Assembly: GCF_900187615.1 (NCBI RefSeq)
Contig: NZ_FYDO01000035.1
Location: forward strand, 1-59,651
Direction of reading: 5' to 3'
Source of the DNA: Pseudomonas sp. Irchel s3f7
GTDB lineage: Bacteria > Pseudomonadota > Gammaproteobacteria > Pseudomonadales > Pseudomonadaceae
Length of the DNA: 59,651 nucleotides
Below, one piece after another: positions 8,368-17,678 of the stretch; the first letter of the stretch is position 1; each line of letters begins with the position of its first letter. Both the position numbers and the translations under genes were made by a program. The notes below the pieces were generated by a model, which worked only from the letters and a program-made list of their open reading frames with translations, did no database searches and was not told the DNA's origin.

Positions 8368-9303
8368 TCAGGCGACTTCCTGTTCCGTACAGGCCAGGAT
8401 CACTTGTTCGCGTAGCCACCGGTTGGCGCCGTCCTGATCAAGGTGTTGGCTCCACTGCAGTTCGAGGCTGAACCCCGGCAAACCATCGGGTACTTCGCAG
8501 TGATTGAATGCCGCTTCGGCGGCAAGTAACTGCTGGATGCGCCGAGGCAAGGTCAGGATGAAGTCAGTGCCGGCGATCATCTTGAGCGCTGCGCTGTAGC
8601 TGTTGGCGCGCGCGACGATTTGACGTTTTTTGCCCTGTTGCGCGAGCCAGCCATCGACCATGTTGGTGGCGGACGTCCAGGGTGTCGGAAACACATGTCG
8701 ACGCTCGACGTAGGCCGGCAGGTTTAAACGTGGCTCCAGCGGTGTAGCGTGTTTGTCGAAGACGCATACCAGATCGTCCTTGAGCAGTGTCCATGATTTG
8801 AGGCCTGCGTGGTCACGATGAAAATTCGGGCCGAAGCAAATCACCAGATCAAGACTGCCATCGCGCAAGGCGTCGACAGGAATCTCGGCTTCGAACTTGT
8901 GCATGTTGACCGTCACCGGAAGATCGGCGAGCGCAAAACGTTTCAACAAGTGCGGCAGGATTAACTGTTCGAAGTATTCCGGTGCACAGAGATTGAACGT
9001 CACCGATTGCAAGGTCGGGTCGAACATCGGCGAGCCTGCATGACATTGGTTGATGCTGTCGAGGATCTTCAGAATGTGAGGGTACATCGTGCCGGCCTTG
9101 TCCGTCGGCTGCATACCGGCGCGGGAATTGATGAACAGTTCGTCCTCAAAGCAGTTGCGCAGTTTTTTCAGGCAATAACTCACCGTGGACTGGCTGACGC
9201 AAAGCCGCTCGGATACATCGGTTACGTTGTTTCGCTCGAACACGGCAACGAACACCATGAGGTCCTGCATATCGAGCTTTCTGAGCAAATTACTGTTCAG
9301 CAT
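8368..9303 (-). CDS. LysR-family regulator
   Basis: 311 aa. The HTH is in about residues 10-70 (MQDLMVFVAVFERNNVTDVS, CVSQSTVSYCLKKLRNCFED), close to the NodD/LeuO-like branch with 'ELFINSRAGMQPTDKA'. The effector domain begins at SVTFNLCAPEYFEQLILPHL. It has no tightly linked target: downstream it converges with the isomerase, and upstream lies an EamA transporter on the same strand, 115 bp away. Confidence 0.9.
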   Translation of the reverse strand: MLNSNLLRKLDMQDLMVFVAVFERNNVTDVSERLCVSQSTVSYCLKKLRNCFEDELFINSRAGMQPTDKAGTMYPHILKILDSINQCHAGSPMFDPTLQSVTFNLCAPEYFEQLILPHLLKRFALADLPVTVNMHKFEAEIPVDALRDGSLDLVICFGPNFHRDHAGLKSWTLLKDDLVCVFDKHATPLEPRLNLPAYVERRHVFPTPWTSATNMVDGWLAQQGKKRQIVARANSYSAALKMIAGTDFILTLPRRIQQLLAAEAAFNHCEVPDGLPGFSLELQWSQHLDQDGANRWLREQVILACTEQEVA

Positions 9304-9417
9304 CCATTCTGTCTCGCAGTGCTACTGGCGCAGAACGTGCGCAAGCTGTGGGAATTGATCCTAGCGGAGCGGAGGAGTCAGGAGAATGCCTTGTGGGACG
9401 TTTCATGGGTATTGGTG

Positions 9418-10335
9418 TCAGCCTTGTACCGTGACCGGCACGGTTCTGCGGCTGGATTTCAACAGTGCCAACATGCCGATGCCCACCAATGCGGCGCCGG
9501 TAACCTCCAAGGGCAGTGGCGCCTGGCGCCCCCATAACCAGTGAAACAGGGTGATGAACAGCGTGCTCAGGTAAATGTAGGAAATCACTGAAGAGGGGGC
9601 GATCACACCGATTGCACGGTGCAGCAACCAGAAGGTCGCCAGCGTCGCAAACAGCGCCAGATAGATCAGCCAGAAAAAATCATGGGCAGTCAGCAATGAC
9701 GCCGAGCGCCAACCGCCGCTGAACCCACAGAACACCAGCAGAAACAATGCGCCGAACAACATGTTCCAGAACGTCATCGCCACCGGTCCTCGGCCCTTGA
9801 GGCTACTTCCTTTGAGTCGTTGGCTAAGCGGCGCATAGAACGCCATCGCCAGGCAGCCGATGCCATACACCGTCAATGCGTACAGCGATGGCAGTTCGTC
9901 CGGACCGTTGCCCTTCATGATCAGTAGCGCGGCCCCGGTAGCGGCAATCAGCATGGGCAAGATCCGTTGCTTCAGGCTGCTGTCAGGCGTCAGCACGGCT
10001 TCGAAAAGCAGGGTCAGCAATGGTACGAGCGTAAACAGGGTTCCAGTGTTGACCGCCGAGGTATAGCGCAGCGCCTCGAACAGCGAACCGAAATACAGCG
10101 CCAGCAGCAAACCGAGTGCGCAATGCCCGAGCAATCCGCGGGCGGTCATGGCGATATCGCCTTTGAGCAACAGCAGCGGCAAAAACACCGTGGCGCACAG
10201 CAGCAGTCGTAATCCGGTCAGCAAGATCGGGTCGATGGCCTGGCTGACCTGTGCCGCCGCAGAAAACGAAGCGGCGACCAGCAAGGCCCAAAGCAGCATG
10301 CCAACGTGGGCAGCGGCGAAACCGGTGGTTTTCAT
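9418..10335 (-). CDS. EamA/DMT-family transporter
   Basis: 305 aa with about ten hydrophobic helices in two EamA repeats (first repeat GMLLWALLVAASFSAAAQVS to ALLIMKGNG, second from LYALTVYGIGCLAMAFYAPL). DMT proteins mostly export metabolites such as amino acids. No substrate-specific residues are recognisable. The start is ATG 10335. A long AT-rich gap lies upstream. Confidence 0.85.
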   Translation of the reverse strand: MKTTGFAAAHVGMLLWALLVAASFSAAAQVSQAIDPILLTGLRLLLCATVFLPLLLLKGDIAMTARGLLGHCALGLLLALYFGSLFEALRYTSAVNTGTLFTLVPLLTLLFEAVLTPDSSLKQRILPMLIAATGAALLIMKGNGPDELPSLYALTVYGIGCLAMAFYAPLSQRLKGSSLKGRGPVAMTFWNMLFGALFLLVFCGFSGGWRSASLLTAHDFFWLIYLALFATLATFWLLHRAIGVIAPSSVISYIYLSTLFITLFHWLWGRQAPLPLEVTGAALVGIGMLALLKSSRRTVPVTVQG

Positions 10336-10686
10336 AGGTGATTCCGAAGTCAGTGATTGGGGCAGGTGTAGCGCCAGTCCCGATTAGGCGCGCCAAGCCT
10401 GAAGGCCGCAAATCAGAAAGTCCGAGAGGGAATCTGGAAATTAAATAGTGCTGACATTCAGAGGGCGGTCGCGAGCGATCAAACGCAGGTTATTTAAGTC
10501 AGATCTGAACAAAAGCTGAACAATTCTCAAATACTTGGCAGGTTTGGCTTAATGGCTGACGTGAACTAATCGTTATCTTATTTTTCACAAAAAATTGATG
10601 GTTGGCTGCTTAAAATTAGTGTTGTCTGGGTGAATGGAATTTTCACATTTACCGCAGTCATTCCTTTTCAGGGACAGCGAATCATC
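10336..10686. promoter_or_regulatory. AT-rich intergenic region before the EptA-type gene
   Basis: About 350 bp without a gene. It becomes strongly AT-rich from about 10500 (for example ATCTTATTTTTCAC and GGCTGCTTAAAATTAG) and must hold the divergent promoters of the EamA transporter and the phosphoethanolamine transferase. EptA genes are often under two-component control (PmrAB or ColRS), but no certain operator could be read. Confidence 0.4.
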
Positions 10687-12336
10687 ATGTTGAAGTTTAA
10701 AGCCGTGCGCCCGGAATGGGTGACGCTGAGTGCCAGTGCTTTTTTATTAATTGCATTCAACTCTGTACTCTGGGGGCATCTTTTCGATATCGCCACGCCA
10801 GATAGCAAAGGTATCACTCTGTTCGTGGCGTTCGGGGTGATGATTTTTGCAGCGTTCAATATTCTATTGACGCTGCTGGCTTTTCGGCCGTTGCTGAAGC
10901 CCGTCCTGACGCTGCTTTTCATGATCAGTGCTGGCGTGGCTTACTTTATGGGCCAATATGGCGTTCTGATCGACGCTGGTATGTTGCGTAATTTTGCAGA
11001 GACCAATGCCACGGAAGTGCGTGACTTGGTATCAGTCCAATTGTTTGTCTATGTTGTTTTTCTCGGCGTCCTGCCATCGTTGTTGTTGTGGAGAACACCG
11101 GTTGTTTATCGTCGCTGGCATCGCGAGTTGCTGAGTAAAGGGTTAGTGACGTTAGTGTCCGCCGCCGTCATTGGTGGCGTTGCACTGATTAACTACCAAG
11201 GTCTTGCTTCGCTGTTTCGCAATCATCATGAGTTGCGTTTGATGGTGGTGCCAAGCAATTACATTGGCGCAACGGTCAGGTATTTGGGTGAGCGGGTGGC
11301 GTCAGCGCAGCAACCGTTTGTGAAAATCGGCGAAGACGCTCAGTTAAACCCAGGCTGGCAAACCCATGGTCGTAAATCCCTGACGGTCCTGGTGGTAGGC
11401 GAAAGTGCCCGCGCGGAGAACTTTGGCATCCTCGGCTATGACCGTGATACCACGCCAAAACTTGATAAAGAACCTGGGCTGATCGCTTTTACCGATGTGA
11501 CCTCGTGTGGCACTGAAACCGCTGTATCGGTTCCTTGCATGTTCTCCAACATGGGCCGCAAGGATTACAGCGCGAGCAAGGCAAAGAACGAAGAAGGTTT
11601 GTTGGATGTGCTCAAGCATGCCGGACTGGATGTGATCTGGCGGGACAATCAGTCCGGCTGCAAAGGCACCTGCGATCGCGTCACCCTTCAGGATGTGAGT
11701 AATCTCAAAGACCCGAGTCTGTGCGCCAACAGTGAATGCCGCGACGAAATTCTGCTGCAAGGGCTGCAGCACTTTATCGACACTCTGGATAAAGACACTG
11801 TGCTGGTATTGCATCAGATGGGCAGTCACGGTCCGGAGTATTTCAAGCGTTACCCGAAAGAGTACGAACGCTTTACTCCTGTCTGTGAAAGCAACGCGCT
11901 GAACAATTGCAGTCGCGAAAGTATTATTAACGGCTATGACAATACGCTGGTGTATACCGATCATGTGTTGTCGACCCTGATCGATTTACTGCGCAATAAT
12001 CAGGAAAAGGTCGATACAGCCATGCTTTATCTGTCGGACCACGGAGAATCCCTGGGCGAATACAACCTGTTCCTCCATGGCACGCCTTACATGTTGGCAC
12101 CGGAGCAACAGAAACATGTGGCGATGCTGGCCTGGTTCTCCGACAGCTATCAAAAATCGTTCTCTGTGGACACCCATTGCCTGCAATTGAGTCGTGAAAA
12201 ACCCTTGAGCCAGGACAACCTGTTTCATTCGGTGCTGGGGCTGCTGGAGGTCAACAGTAAGGTCTACAACCAGAGTCTGGACATGTTTGCCGGGTGTCGG
12301 GGGGCGGTGATCGATGGCGTATTGGCTGGCAAATGA
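10687..12336 (+). CDS. eptA: Lipid A phosphoethanolamine transferase, EptA type
   Basis: 549 aa from ATG 10687. The N-terminus has five membrane helices (FLLIAFNSVLWGHLFDI to VLPSLLLW and AAVIGGVALINY), followed by a periplasmic alkaline-phosphatase-like domain. Catalytic Thr276 lies in the motif TSCGTETAVSVPCMFS; other metal-site motifs are GESARAENFGILGYDRDTTP and YLSDHGESLGEYNLFLHG, plus HQMGSHGPEYFKRYP. Cysteine pairs in the periplasmic domain fit the family's disulfides. The enzyme adds phosphoethanolamine to lipid A and so lowers sensitivity to cationic peptides. Start and flanks are AT-richer than the neighbours. Confidence 0.9.
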   Translation: MLKFKAVRPEWVTLSASAFLLIAFNSVLWGHLFDIATPDSKGITLFVAFGVMIFAAFNILLTLLAFRPLLKPVLTLLFMISAGVAYFMGQYGVLIDAGMLRNFAETNATEVRDLVSVQLFVYVVFLGVLPSLLLWRTPVVYRRWHRELLSKGLVTLVSAAVIGGVALINYQGLASLFRNHHELRLMVVPSNYIGATVRYLGERVASAQQPFVKIGEDAQLNPGWQTHGRKSLTVLVVGESARAENFGILGYDRDTTPKLDKEPGLIAFTDVTSCGTETAVSVPCMFSNMGRKDYSASKAKNEEGLLDVLKHAGLDVIWRDNQSGCKGTCDRVTLQDVSNLKDPSLCANSECRDEILLQGLQHFIDTLDKDTVLVLHQMGSHGPEYFKRYPKEYERFTPVCESNALNNCSRESIINGYDNTLVYTDHVLSTLIDLLRNNQEKVDTAMLYLSDHGESLGEYNLFLHGTPYMLAPEQQKHVAMLAWFSDSYQKSFSVDTHCLQLSREKPLSQDNLFHSVLGLLEVNSKVYNQSLDMFAGCRGAVIDGVLAGK

Positions 12337-12522
12337 GGCGTCAGCGCTTTCACGTGACCTTCAAACAAACTCGCGTTACCAGCGTCGCAAGGCAAGTTAA
12401 TCCAAGCTCAACGGACTATTCTTCTGAAAACCAGGCATTTTTGCTAAGCCTCTTGTTCAGTGGATGCGCGGAAATCGCCGGGGGCGATATATACTGCGCG
12501 CCATTCTTCAAGGGAGAGCCGT

Positions 12523-13656
12523 GTGGCCATCGATATTCACTGGATTCGCGACAACGATAGCCTCGGTCGGTTTTGTACCGAGTGGCAACAGCTGCCATTC
12601 GTTGCCCTCGACACCGAATTCATGCGGGTCGACACCTTCTACCCGATTGCCGGCCTGCTGCAGATCGGTGACGGCCAACGCGCTTACCTGATTGATCCGC
12701 TGACCATTAATGACTGGAAGCCCCTGGCCGCGTTGCTGGAAAATCCCGCCGTGGTCAAAGTCGTGCATGCGTGCAGCGAAGACCTCGAAGTCTTGCTGCG
12801 CCTGACCGGCAGCCTGCCGGCGTCGTTGTTCGATACGCAACTGGCCGCCGCTTACCTGAACCTGGGTTTCTCCATGGGTTACTCGCGGTTGGTGCAGGAA
12901 GTGCTCGGCATCGACCTGCCCAAGGGCGAAACCCGTTCCGACTGGCTGCAACGTCCGCTGTCCGAGACCCAAATCAGCTATGCCGCCGAAGATGCCGTGC
13001 ACTTGGCGGAAGTTTTCGTACAGTTGCGCCCGAAGCTTTCGGACGATAAGTACGCCTGGGTCCTGGAAGACGGCGCCGAACTGGTGGCCAACCTGCGCCG
13101 CGAGATCGACCCTTACGAGGTCTATCGCGACGCCAAGCTGGCCTGGAAGCTGTCCCGCGCCCAACTCGTCGTATTGCGTGAGCTCTGCGCCTGGCGCGAG
13201 AAAGAAGCCCGCGCCCGTGACCTGCCGCGCAACCGCATTATCCGCGAGCATTCGCTGTGGCCGCTGGCGCGCACGCAGCCGGACAACCTTGGCGCATTGG
13301 CGAAAATCGAAGACATGCACCCGCGTACCGTGCGTCAGGACGGTGAGTTTCTGCTTGATCTGATCAAGCGCTCTGGCAGTGTGTCGCCTGATCAATGGCC
13401 GCCAGCCGTGCCGGAGCCATTGCCGGTGGACGCCGCCGTGTTGCTCAAGCAAATGAAAGCCATCGGCCAGGCTGAGGCCGAGCGCCTGAGCATTGCGCCG
13501 GAACTGATGCTGCGCAAGAAAACCCTGGAAGCGCTGCTCAAGAGCGGCTTCCCCAATGGTCCCTACCAATTGCCTGATTCGCTGCGTGGCTGGCGCCGCG
13601 AGTTGATGGGCCAGGCGCTGCTCGACAGCCTGGCCACCGCCGGAGAACAGCCTTGA
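12523..13656 (+). CDS. rnd: Ribonuclease D
   Basis: 377 aa from GTG 12523 (VAIDIHWIRDNDSL), preceded by AAGGGAGAG; an upstream in-frame ATG at 12460 would add an unconserved tail. DEDDy exonuclease motifs are complete: FVALDTEFMR (D30, E32), VKVVHACSEDLEVL and YAAEDAVHLAEVF. Two HRDC-type helical domains follow (LSRAQLVVLRELCAWREKEA). E. coli RNase D has nearly the same length. It trims 3' ends of tRNA precursors and small stable RNAs. It overlaps the next gene by 4 bp. Confidence 0.95.
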   Translation: MAIDIHWIRDNDSLGRFCTEWQQLPFVALDTEFMRVDTFYPIAGLLQIGDGQRAYLIDPLTINDWKPLAALLENPAVVKVVHACSEDLEVLLRLTGSLPASLFDTQLAAAYLNLGFSMGYSRLVQEVLGIDLPKGETRSDWLQRPLSETQISYAAEDAVHLAEVFVQLRPKLSDDKYAWVLEDGAELVANLRREIDPYEVYRDAKLAWKLSRAQLVVLRELCAWREKEARARDLPRNRIIREHSLWPLARTQPDNLGALAKIEDMHPRTVRQDGEFLLDLIKRSGSVSPDQWPPAVPEPLPVDAAVLLKQMKAIGQAEAERLSIAPELMLRKKTLEALLKSGFPNGPYQLPDSLRGWRRELMGQALLDSLATAGEQP

Positions 13657-13946
13657 AACGTATTTGTTCGATCTACCGCAGCACCAAGAGAAACGAAATG
13701 TACCTGTATGTGCTCAAGAGCGATGCTCTGGAGCGCGTCCCGGAAACGCTGATGGCCGCCTTCGGCAAAGCTATCCATGCCTTTGACCTGGTGCTGAGCC
13801 CCGAGCGCAAACTGTCGCGCGAAGACATCACGATCGTGCTGGAAAACCTCGATAAGCAGGGTTATCACCTGCAAATGCCGCCGGCTGAAGACGAGTACAT
13901 CGAGCACTTGCCGGAAGAGTTGCTGCGTCGCAACGACCCGATGTAA
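13653..13946 (+). CDS. ycgL: YcgL-family protein
   Basis: 97 aa starting at TTG 13653, which overlaps the rnd stop (TTGA), so translation is probably coupled. Sequence features are CSIYRSTKRNEMYLYVLKSD and LDKQGYHLQMPP, the conserved blocks of the YcgL (UPF0745) family, a small alpha/beta fold. The rnd-ycgL pairing is common in gammaproteobacteria. No biochemical function is established. Confidence 0.92.
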   Translation: MKRICSIYRSTKRNEMYLYVLKSDALERVPETLMAAFGKAIHAFDLVLSPERKLSREDITIVLENLDKQGYHLQMPPAEDEYIEHLPEELLRRNDPM

Positions 13947-14065
13947 GCGCCAGACAGGCTCGGTTCAGGGCCGCGATGAAACACTGATTGATTTTGGCGA
14001 TGACCGCATCGATGGAGCGATACTCCACCGGCGGTCGTCCGCTCCGCTTTGGAAAGGTTTGAAGC

Positions 14066-14998
14066 ATGCGCGTTCTGATTGCTGAACACGACCACCCCGT
14101 GTACGCCCGGTTGTTGCGCGAGGCTGCGCCCGATCTGGAAGTGCTGACCAGCGGCGACTCTGCTGAATTGGCCGCCCAGGCCGCCGATTGCCCGGTCTGG
14201 CTCGGTCAGCCTGATCTGTTGGCGACGCTGTTGCGTCAGGGCCACCAGCCGCAATGGCTGCAATCGACCTGGGCGGGCATCACGCCGCTGCTGGCCGACG
14301 GTTTGCCGCGACACTATCGTTTGTCCCGCGCGGTGGGGATCTTCGGGCAGGTCATGGCTGAATACGTGCTCACGTACATGCTCGGGCATGAGCGTGAAGT
14401 ACTGGCGCGGCTGGTCAGCCAGGTCGAGCGCAAGTGGGACAGTCGCCATGGCCAGAGCCTGGCGGGGCGCAAGGTGTTGATTGTCGGTACCGGTGACATC
14501 GGACAGACCGTTGCGAAATTCCTCGTACCGTTTGGCGTCGAGTTGTACGGAATCGCCAGCAGCGCTCGCGAGCAGGCACCGTTTGTCGAAGTCGGTTCGC
14601 TGGCGGATCTGCCGCGTCTGGTCGGTGAAATGGATTTCGTGGTCAACCTGCTGCCCAACACGGCGGACACCCACGACATTTACGATGCCGCGCTGTTCAA
14701 GCAATTCAAGCCGACGGGGTTGTTCATCAATGTCGGACGCGGCGTGGCGGTGGTCGACGCGGACCTGGTTGAAGCGCTGAAGGAAGGGCATCTGGCGGGG
14801 GCGGTGATTGACGTGTGCCGTCAGGAGCCGTTGCCGCAGCGCCATCCGTTCTGGACGGCCTGGGGATTACTGCTGACCGGCCACAGTTCCGCGCCGACAT
14901 CGCCGTCGATGATGGTGCAGTTGTTTGTCGAAAACCTGCGGGCGTATCAGGCGGGCGAGGCGTTGCGCGGGGAAGTGGATTTCAATCGCGGGTATTGA
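14066..14998 (+). CDS. D-isomer-specific 2-hydroxyacid dehydrogenase (glyoxylate/hydroxypyruvate reductase-like)
   Basis: 310 aa. The Rossmann NAD(P) site is VLIVGTGDIGQTVAKFL near residues 138-155. The family catalytic triad is readable as Arg in INVGRGVAVVDADLV, Glu in CRQEPLPQRHPFW and His in LLTGHSSAPT. The short N-terminal domain and overall length fit the GhrA-like group, which reduces glyoxylate and hydroxypyruvate. The exact substrate is uncertain. It is monocistronic, 119 bp after ycgL and followed by a REP hairpin. Confidence 0.85.
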   Translation: MRVLIAEHDHPVYARLLREAAPDLEVLTSGDSAELAAQAADCPVWLGQPDLLATLLRQGHQPQWLQSTWAGITPLLADGLPRHYRLSRAVGIFGQVMAEYVLTYMLGHEREVLARLVSQVERKWDSRHGQSLAGRKVLIVGTGDIGQTVAKFLVPFGVELYGIASSAREQAPFVEVGSLADLPRLVGEMDFVVNLLPNTADTHDIYDAALFKQFKPTGLFINVGRGVAVVDADLVEALKEGHLAGAVIDVCRQEPLPQRHPFWTAWGLLLTGHSSAPTSPSMMVQLFVENLRAYQAGEALRGEVDFNRGY

Positions 14999-15013
14999 AC
15001 CACCACTCACCCC

Positions 15014-15105
15014 TGTGGGAGTGAGCCTGCTCGCGATAGCGGTGTGTCATTCACATGTACTTTGACTGACACGGCCTCATCGCGAGCAGGCTCGCTCCTA
15101 CAGGG
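15014..15105. repeat. REP-type inverted repeat pair
   Basis: Two inverted arms, CTGTGGGAGTGAGCCTGCTC and the opposing GAGCAGGCTCGCTCCTACAG, flank a non-conserved loop. It lies between two convergent genes. Confidence 0.85.
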
Positions 15106-15119
15106 TTTTGCCGTGTGGG

Positions 15120-15713
15120 TTAGAGGGTGAATTCACCTTCCGCTGCCAATTCGCTCAACGGACGGCGCGGGCTCGGCGCTTCACGGGCCTGCAGGTATTC
15201 CGCCAGGCTGGCCTTGTCGCCCAGCTTGCCAACGGCCACGGCCGCGTGCAGTGCGTAGCCTTCAGGAATGTTCAGTTCTTTGCGGGTCAGCTCCTGATCG
15301 AAACCGGCCATGCCGTGGGTGTGCCAGCCGCTGATGCTCGCTTGCAGCGCCAGATGACCCCAGGCCGAACCGGTGTCGAAGGTGTGCCACAGCGCCGGGG
15401 TTTCTTCGGTGGCGCCAGGTGCGGTAAAGGTGGTTTTCGAGATCACGATCACCAATGCCGAGGCATGCTGCGCCCAGCTGCGGTTGAACTCGTTGAGCAG
15501 GCCCAGGTAACGCTCCCAGTTCGGTGTATCGCGACGCGCATAGAGAAACCGCCATGGCTGCGAGTTGTACGCCGACGGCGCCCAGCGCGCGGCTTCGAAA
15601 AAGCTCAGCAGAGTTTCTTCGCAAATGGCTTCACCGGTGAAGGCGCGGGGCGACCAACGATCGGTGAACTGCGGGTGAATGGCGTACTCGGCAACGCGTG
15701 GGTTGGCACTCAT
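15120..15713 (-). CDS. Nitroreductase-family flavoprotein
   Basis: 197 aa from ATG 15713 (MSANPRVAEYAIHPQFTDRW). FMN-binding features of the family are RWSPRAFTGEAI near the N-terminus, AARWAPSAYNSQPWRFLYA and the later GSAWGHLALQASISGWHTHG. Such enzymes reduce nitro, quinone or enone compounds with NAD(P)H. The actual substrate is not deducible. Confidence 0.88.
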   Translation of the reverse strand: MSANPRVAEYAIHPQFTDRWSPRAFTGEAICEETLLSFFEAARWAPSAYNSQPWRFLYARRDTPNWERYLGLLNEFNRSWAQHASALVIVISKTTFTAPGATEETPALWHTFDTGSAWGHLALQASISGWHTHGMAGFDQELTRKELNIPEGYALHAAVAVGKLGDKASLAEYLQAREAPSPRRPLSELAAEGEFTL

Positions 15714-15877
15714 CAATAGATTCCTTGCTACGTTTGAAGGTGTGGGCGACGCAAAACCCTACTTGGCGGCGCTAAAACTGACAAGCACGTTCTACCGGCA
15801 GTCGCCAATGCTTGGCCGCAAGGCCTGCGGGCACTAGACTGGCGGCCTTTTCACCACCTGATGTCGACGCTCGAACC

Positions 15878-16327
15878 ATGGCTGCCAAAGTAGAACCGTT
15901 CTGGATACGCAAAACCCTCGATCAACTTGATCAGGAGGAATGGGAATCGCTGTGCGATGGTTGTGGCCTGTGCTGCCTGCAAAAGCTGGAAGACGAAGAT
16001 GACAACAGCGTCTATTACACGCGCATTGCCTGCAAACTGCTGGACCTGAAAACCTGCCAGTGCACCGACTACCCGAATCGTCGTGATTCGGTGCCGGACT
16101 GTATCCAGCTCACTCCGGGCAAGGCTGATGAGTTCAAGTGGCTGCCGCCGACCTGCGGCTATCGCCTGGTCAGCGAAGGCAAGGACCTGCCGCTGTGGCA
16201 TCACCTGGTGTGCGGTGATCGCGACGCGGTGCACCACGAACGCATTTCCCAGTCAGGGCGCATGCTCGCCGAAGGCAGCGTGCCGGAAGATGATTGGGAA
16301 GAACATCTGATTTTCCGGGCAGGCTGA
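15878..16327 (+). CDS. ycgN: YcgN-family cysteine cluster protein (UPF0260)
   Basis: 149 aa from ATG 15878. A conserved cysteine array, CDGCGLCCLQKLEDEDDN, with further cysteines in ACKLLDLKTCQCTDYPNR, VPDCIQL, PTCGYR and LVCGD, suggests binding of zinc or an Fe-S cluster (the CxxCxxCC-type family). The function is unknown. In many Pseudomonas genomes it lies near rnd and ycgL, as here. The next gene starts 36 bp downstream on the same strand. Confidence 0.9.
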   Translation: MAAKVEPFWIRKTLDQLDQEEWESLCDGCGLCCLQKLEDEDDNSVYYTRIACKLLDLKTCQCTDYPNRRDSVPDCIQLTPGKADEFKWLPPTCGYRLVSEGKDLPLWHHLVCGDRDAVHHERISQSGRMLAEGSVPEDDWEEHLIFRAG

Positions 16328-16363
16328 TCGCCCACGGATCTGACGTTTCACGAAGGAGTGTGT

Positions 16364-17593
16364 ATGGCTGTGGGATGGCGGCTGGCGTTGACGGTTGGGT
16401 GTCTGGCCCTGGGCTCGCCCGTGTGGGCGGCTCAGAAGGTTGATCTGGATTATCACGTGCGCCTGTTGCCGCAAAGCGACCAGGCCGAAGTGCGTCTGAC
16501 CCTGGCCCAGGGGGCAGCGGTGCGCAGTCTGGATTTCGACCTTGGCGACGGCAGTCACTACAGCGATTTCAAGGCTGACGGACAATGGCAACTGAGCCCC
16601 GGCAAGCAGGCTCGCGGTCTCTGGAGACCCGCCGCCGACAAGGCCAGCCTGACCTATCGCGTTCGCATTAGCCATGGCCGCAAGAGCGGCAGTTTCGATA
16701 CGCGCATGACGCCGAACTGGGCATTGATGCGCGGCGACGATCTGGTGCCCGCCGCCCGGCTCGATCAGCAGGACGGCGTCGAATTGGTGTCACGTCTTGA
16801 GTTCGAGCTGCCCGGCGGCTGGAAGAGCGTCGAAACTGCGTGGCCGCGGATTGGCAAAAACAAATTCCGTATCGATAACCCATCCCGACTGTTCGATAGA
16901 CCCACAGGCTGGATGCTCGCTGGCCACTTGGGCAGTCGCCGTACGCGTCTGGGGGAAACGGAAGTCACGGTCAGCTCCCCGCAGGGGCAGGGCATGCGCC
17001 GAATGGATGTGCTGACGCTGTTGACGTTCGTCTGGCCACAAGTGCAAGCCGTGTTCCCTCATCATCCCGCCAAGCTGCTGATTGTTGGCGCCAGCGATCC
17101 CATGTGGCGCGGCAGCCTGGCCGGGCACGAGTCGATCTACCTTAACAGTCGTCTGCCGCTGGTCAGTGAAAGCGGCACCAGTGCGTTGGTGCGGGAGCTG
17201 GCCCAGGTGTTCGGGCGAATCAACGACAAACAGCGCAGTGACTGGATCAGTGAAGGACTTGCCGAGTATTACGCGATTGAGTGGGTGCGTCGGGCGGGAG
17301 GGATGAGCGATGAGCGGTTCGAGAGCCTGCATGAAAAACTGCTCAAGAGCGGCGAGAAGGTCACGACCTTGCGCGGTGAGCAGGCCAGCCCGGCGCAGGT
17401 AGCCAGGGCGGTGGTGATGCTGCAGGAACTGGATCGCGAGATTCGCCTGAAGACGCGCAACAAGCGCTCGCTGGATGATGTGTTGCGCGCGGCGATACGG
17501 CTGGAGAGCATCGATACCAAGGCGTTTGTGCAGCTGTCGGAGAGTGTTATTGGCGACGCTTCGAAGGTCCTTGATACCGGGTTGCTTCAGTAG
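16364..17593 (+). CDS. Exported protein resembling a zinc metallopeptidase with a degenerate active site
   Basis: 409 aa from ATG 16364 with a signal peptide (LALTVGCLALGSPVWAAQ). The C-terminal half has the layout of gluzincin (M1/M61-like) peptidases: SALVRELAQVFG followed about 20 residues later by DWISEGLAEYYAIEW. Where HExxH should be, the sequence is R277-E-L-A-Q281, so both zinc histidines are replaced, while the downstream glutamate of GLAEYY is kept. The N-terminal part looks beta-rich. I infer a periplasmic, catalytically dead or repurposed homologue. Confidence 0.75.
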   Translation: MAVGWRLALTVGCLALGSPVWAAQKVDLDYHVRLLPQSDQAEVRLTLAQGAAVRSLDFDLGDGSHYSDFKADGQWQLSPGKQARGLWRPAADKASLTYRVRISHGRKSGSFDTRMTPNWALMRGDDLVPAARLDQQDGVELVSRLEFELPGGWKSVETAWPRIGKNKFRIDNPSRLFDRPTGWMLAGHLGSRRTRLGETEVTVSSPQGQGMRRMDVLTLLTFVWPQVQAVFPHHPAKLLIVGASDPMWRGSLAGHESIYLNSRLPLVSESGTSALVRELAQVFGRINDKQRSDWISEGLAEYYAIEWVRRAGGMSDERFESLHEKLLKSGEKVTTLRGEQASPAQVARAVVMLQELDREIRLKTRNKRSLDDVLRAAIRLESIDTKAFVQLSESVIGDASKVLDTGLLQ

Positions 17594-17598
17594 GGATC

Positions 17599-17667
17599 AA
17601 AAGATCGCAGCCTGCGGCAGCTCCTGCAGGGCGCGCACACACGAGCTGCCGCAGGCTGCGATCTTTT
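17599..17667. repeat. Inverted repeat of the AAAAGATCGCAG type
   Basis: AAAAGATCGCAGCCTGCGGC and its inverse GCCGCAGGCTGCGATCTTTT form a long, nearly perfect hairpin between two convergent genes. The outer A and T runs would let it act as a bidirectional terminator. A relative lies at 24971-25032. Confidence 0.85.
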
Positions 17668-17678
17668 ACTTTGAATCA

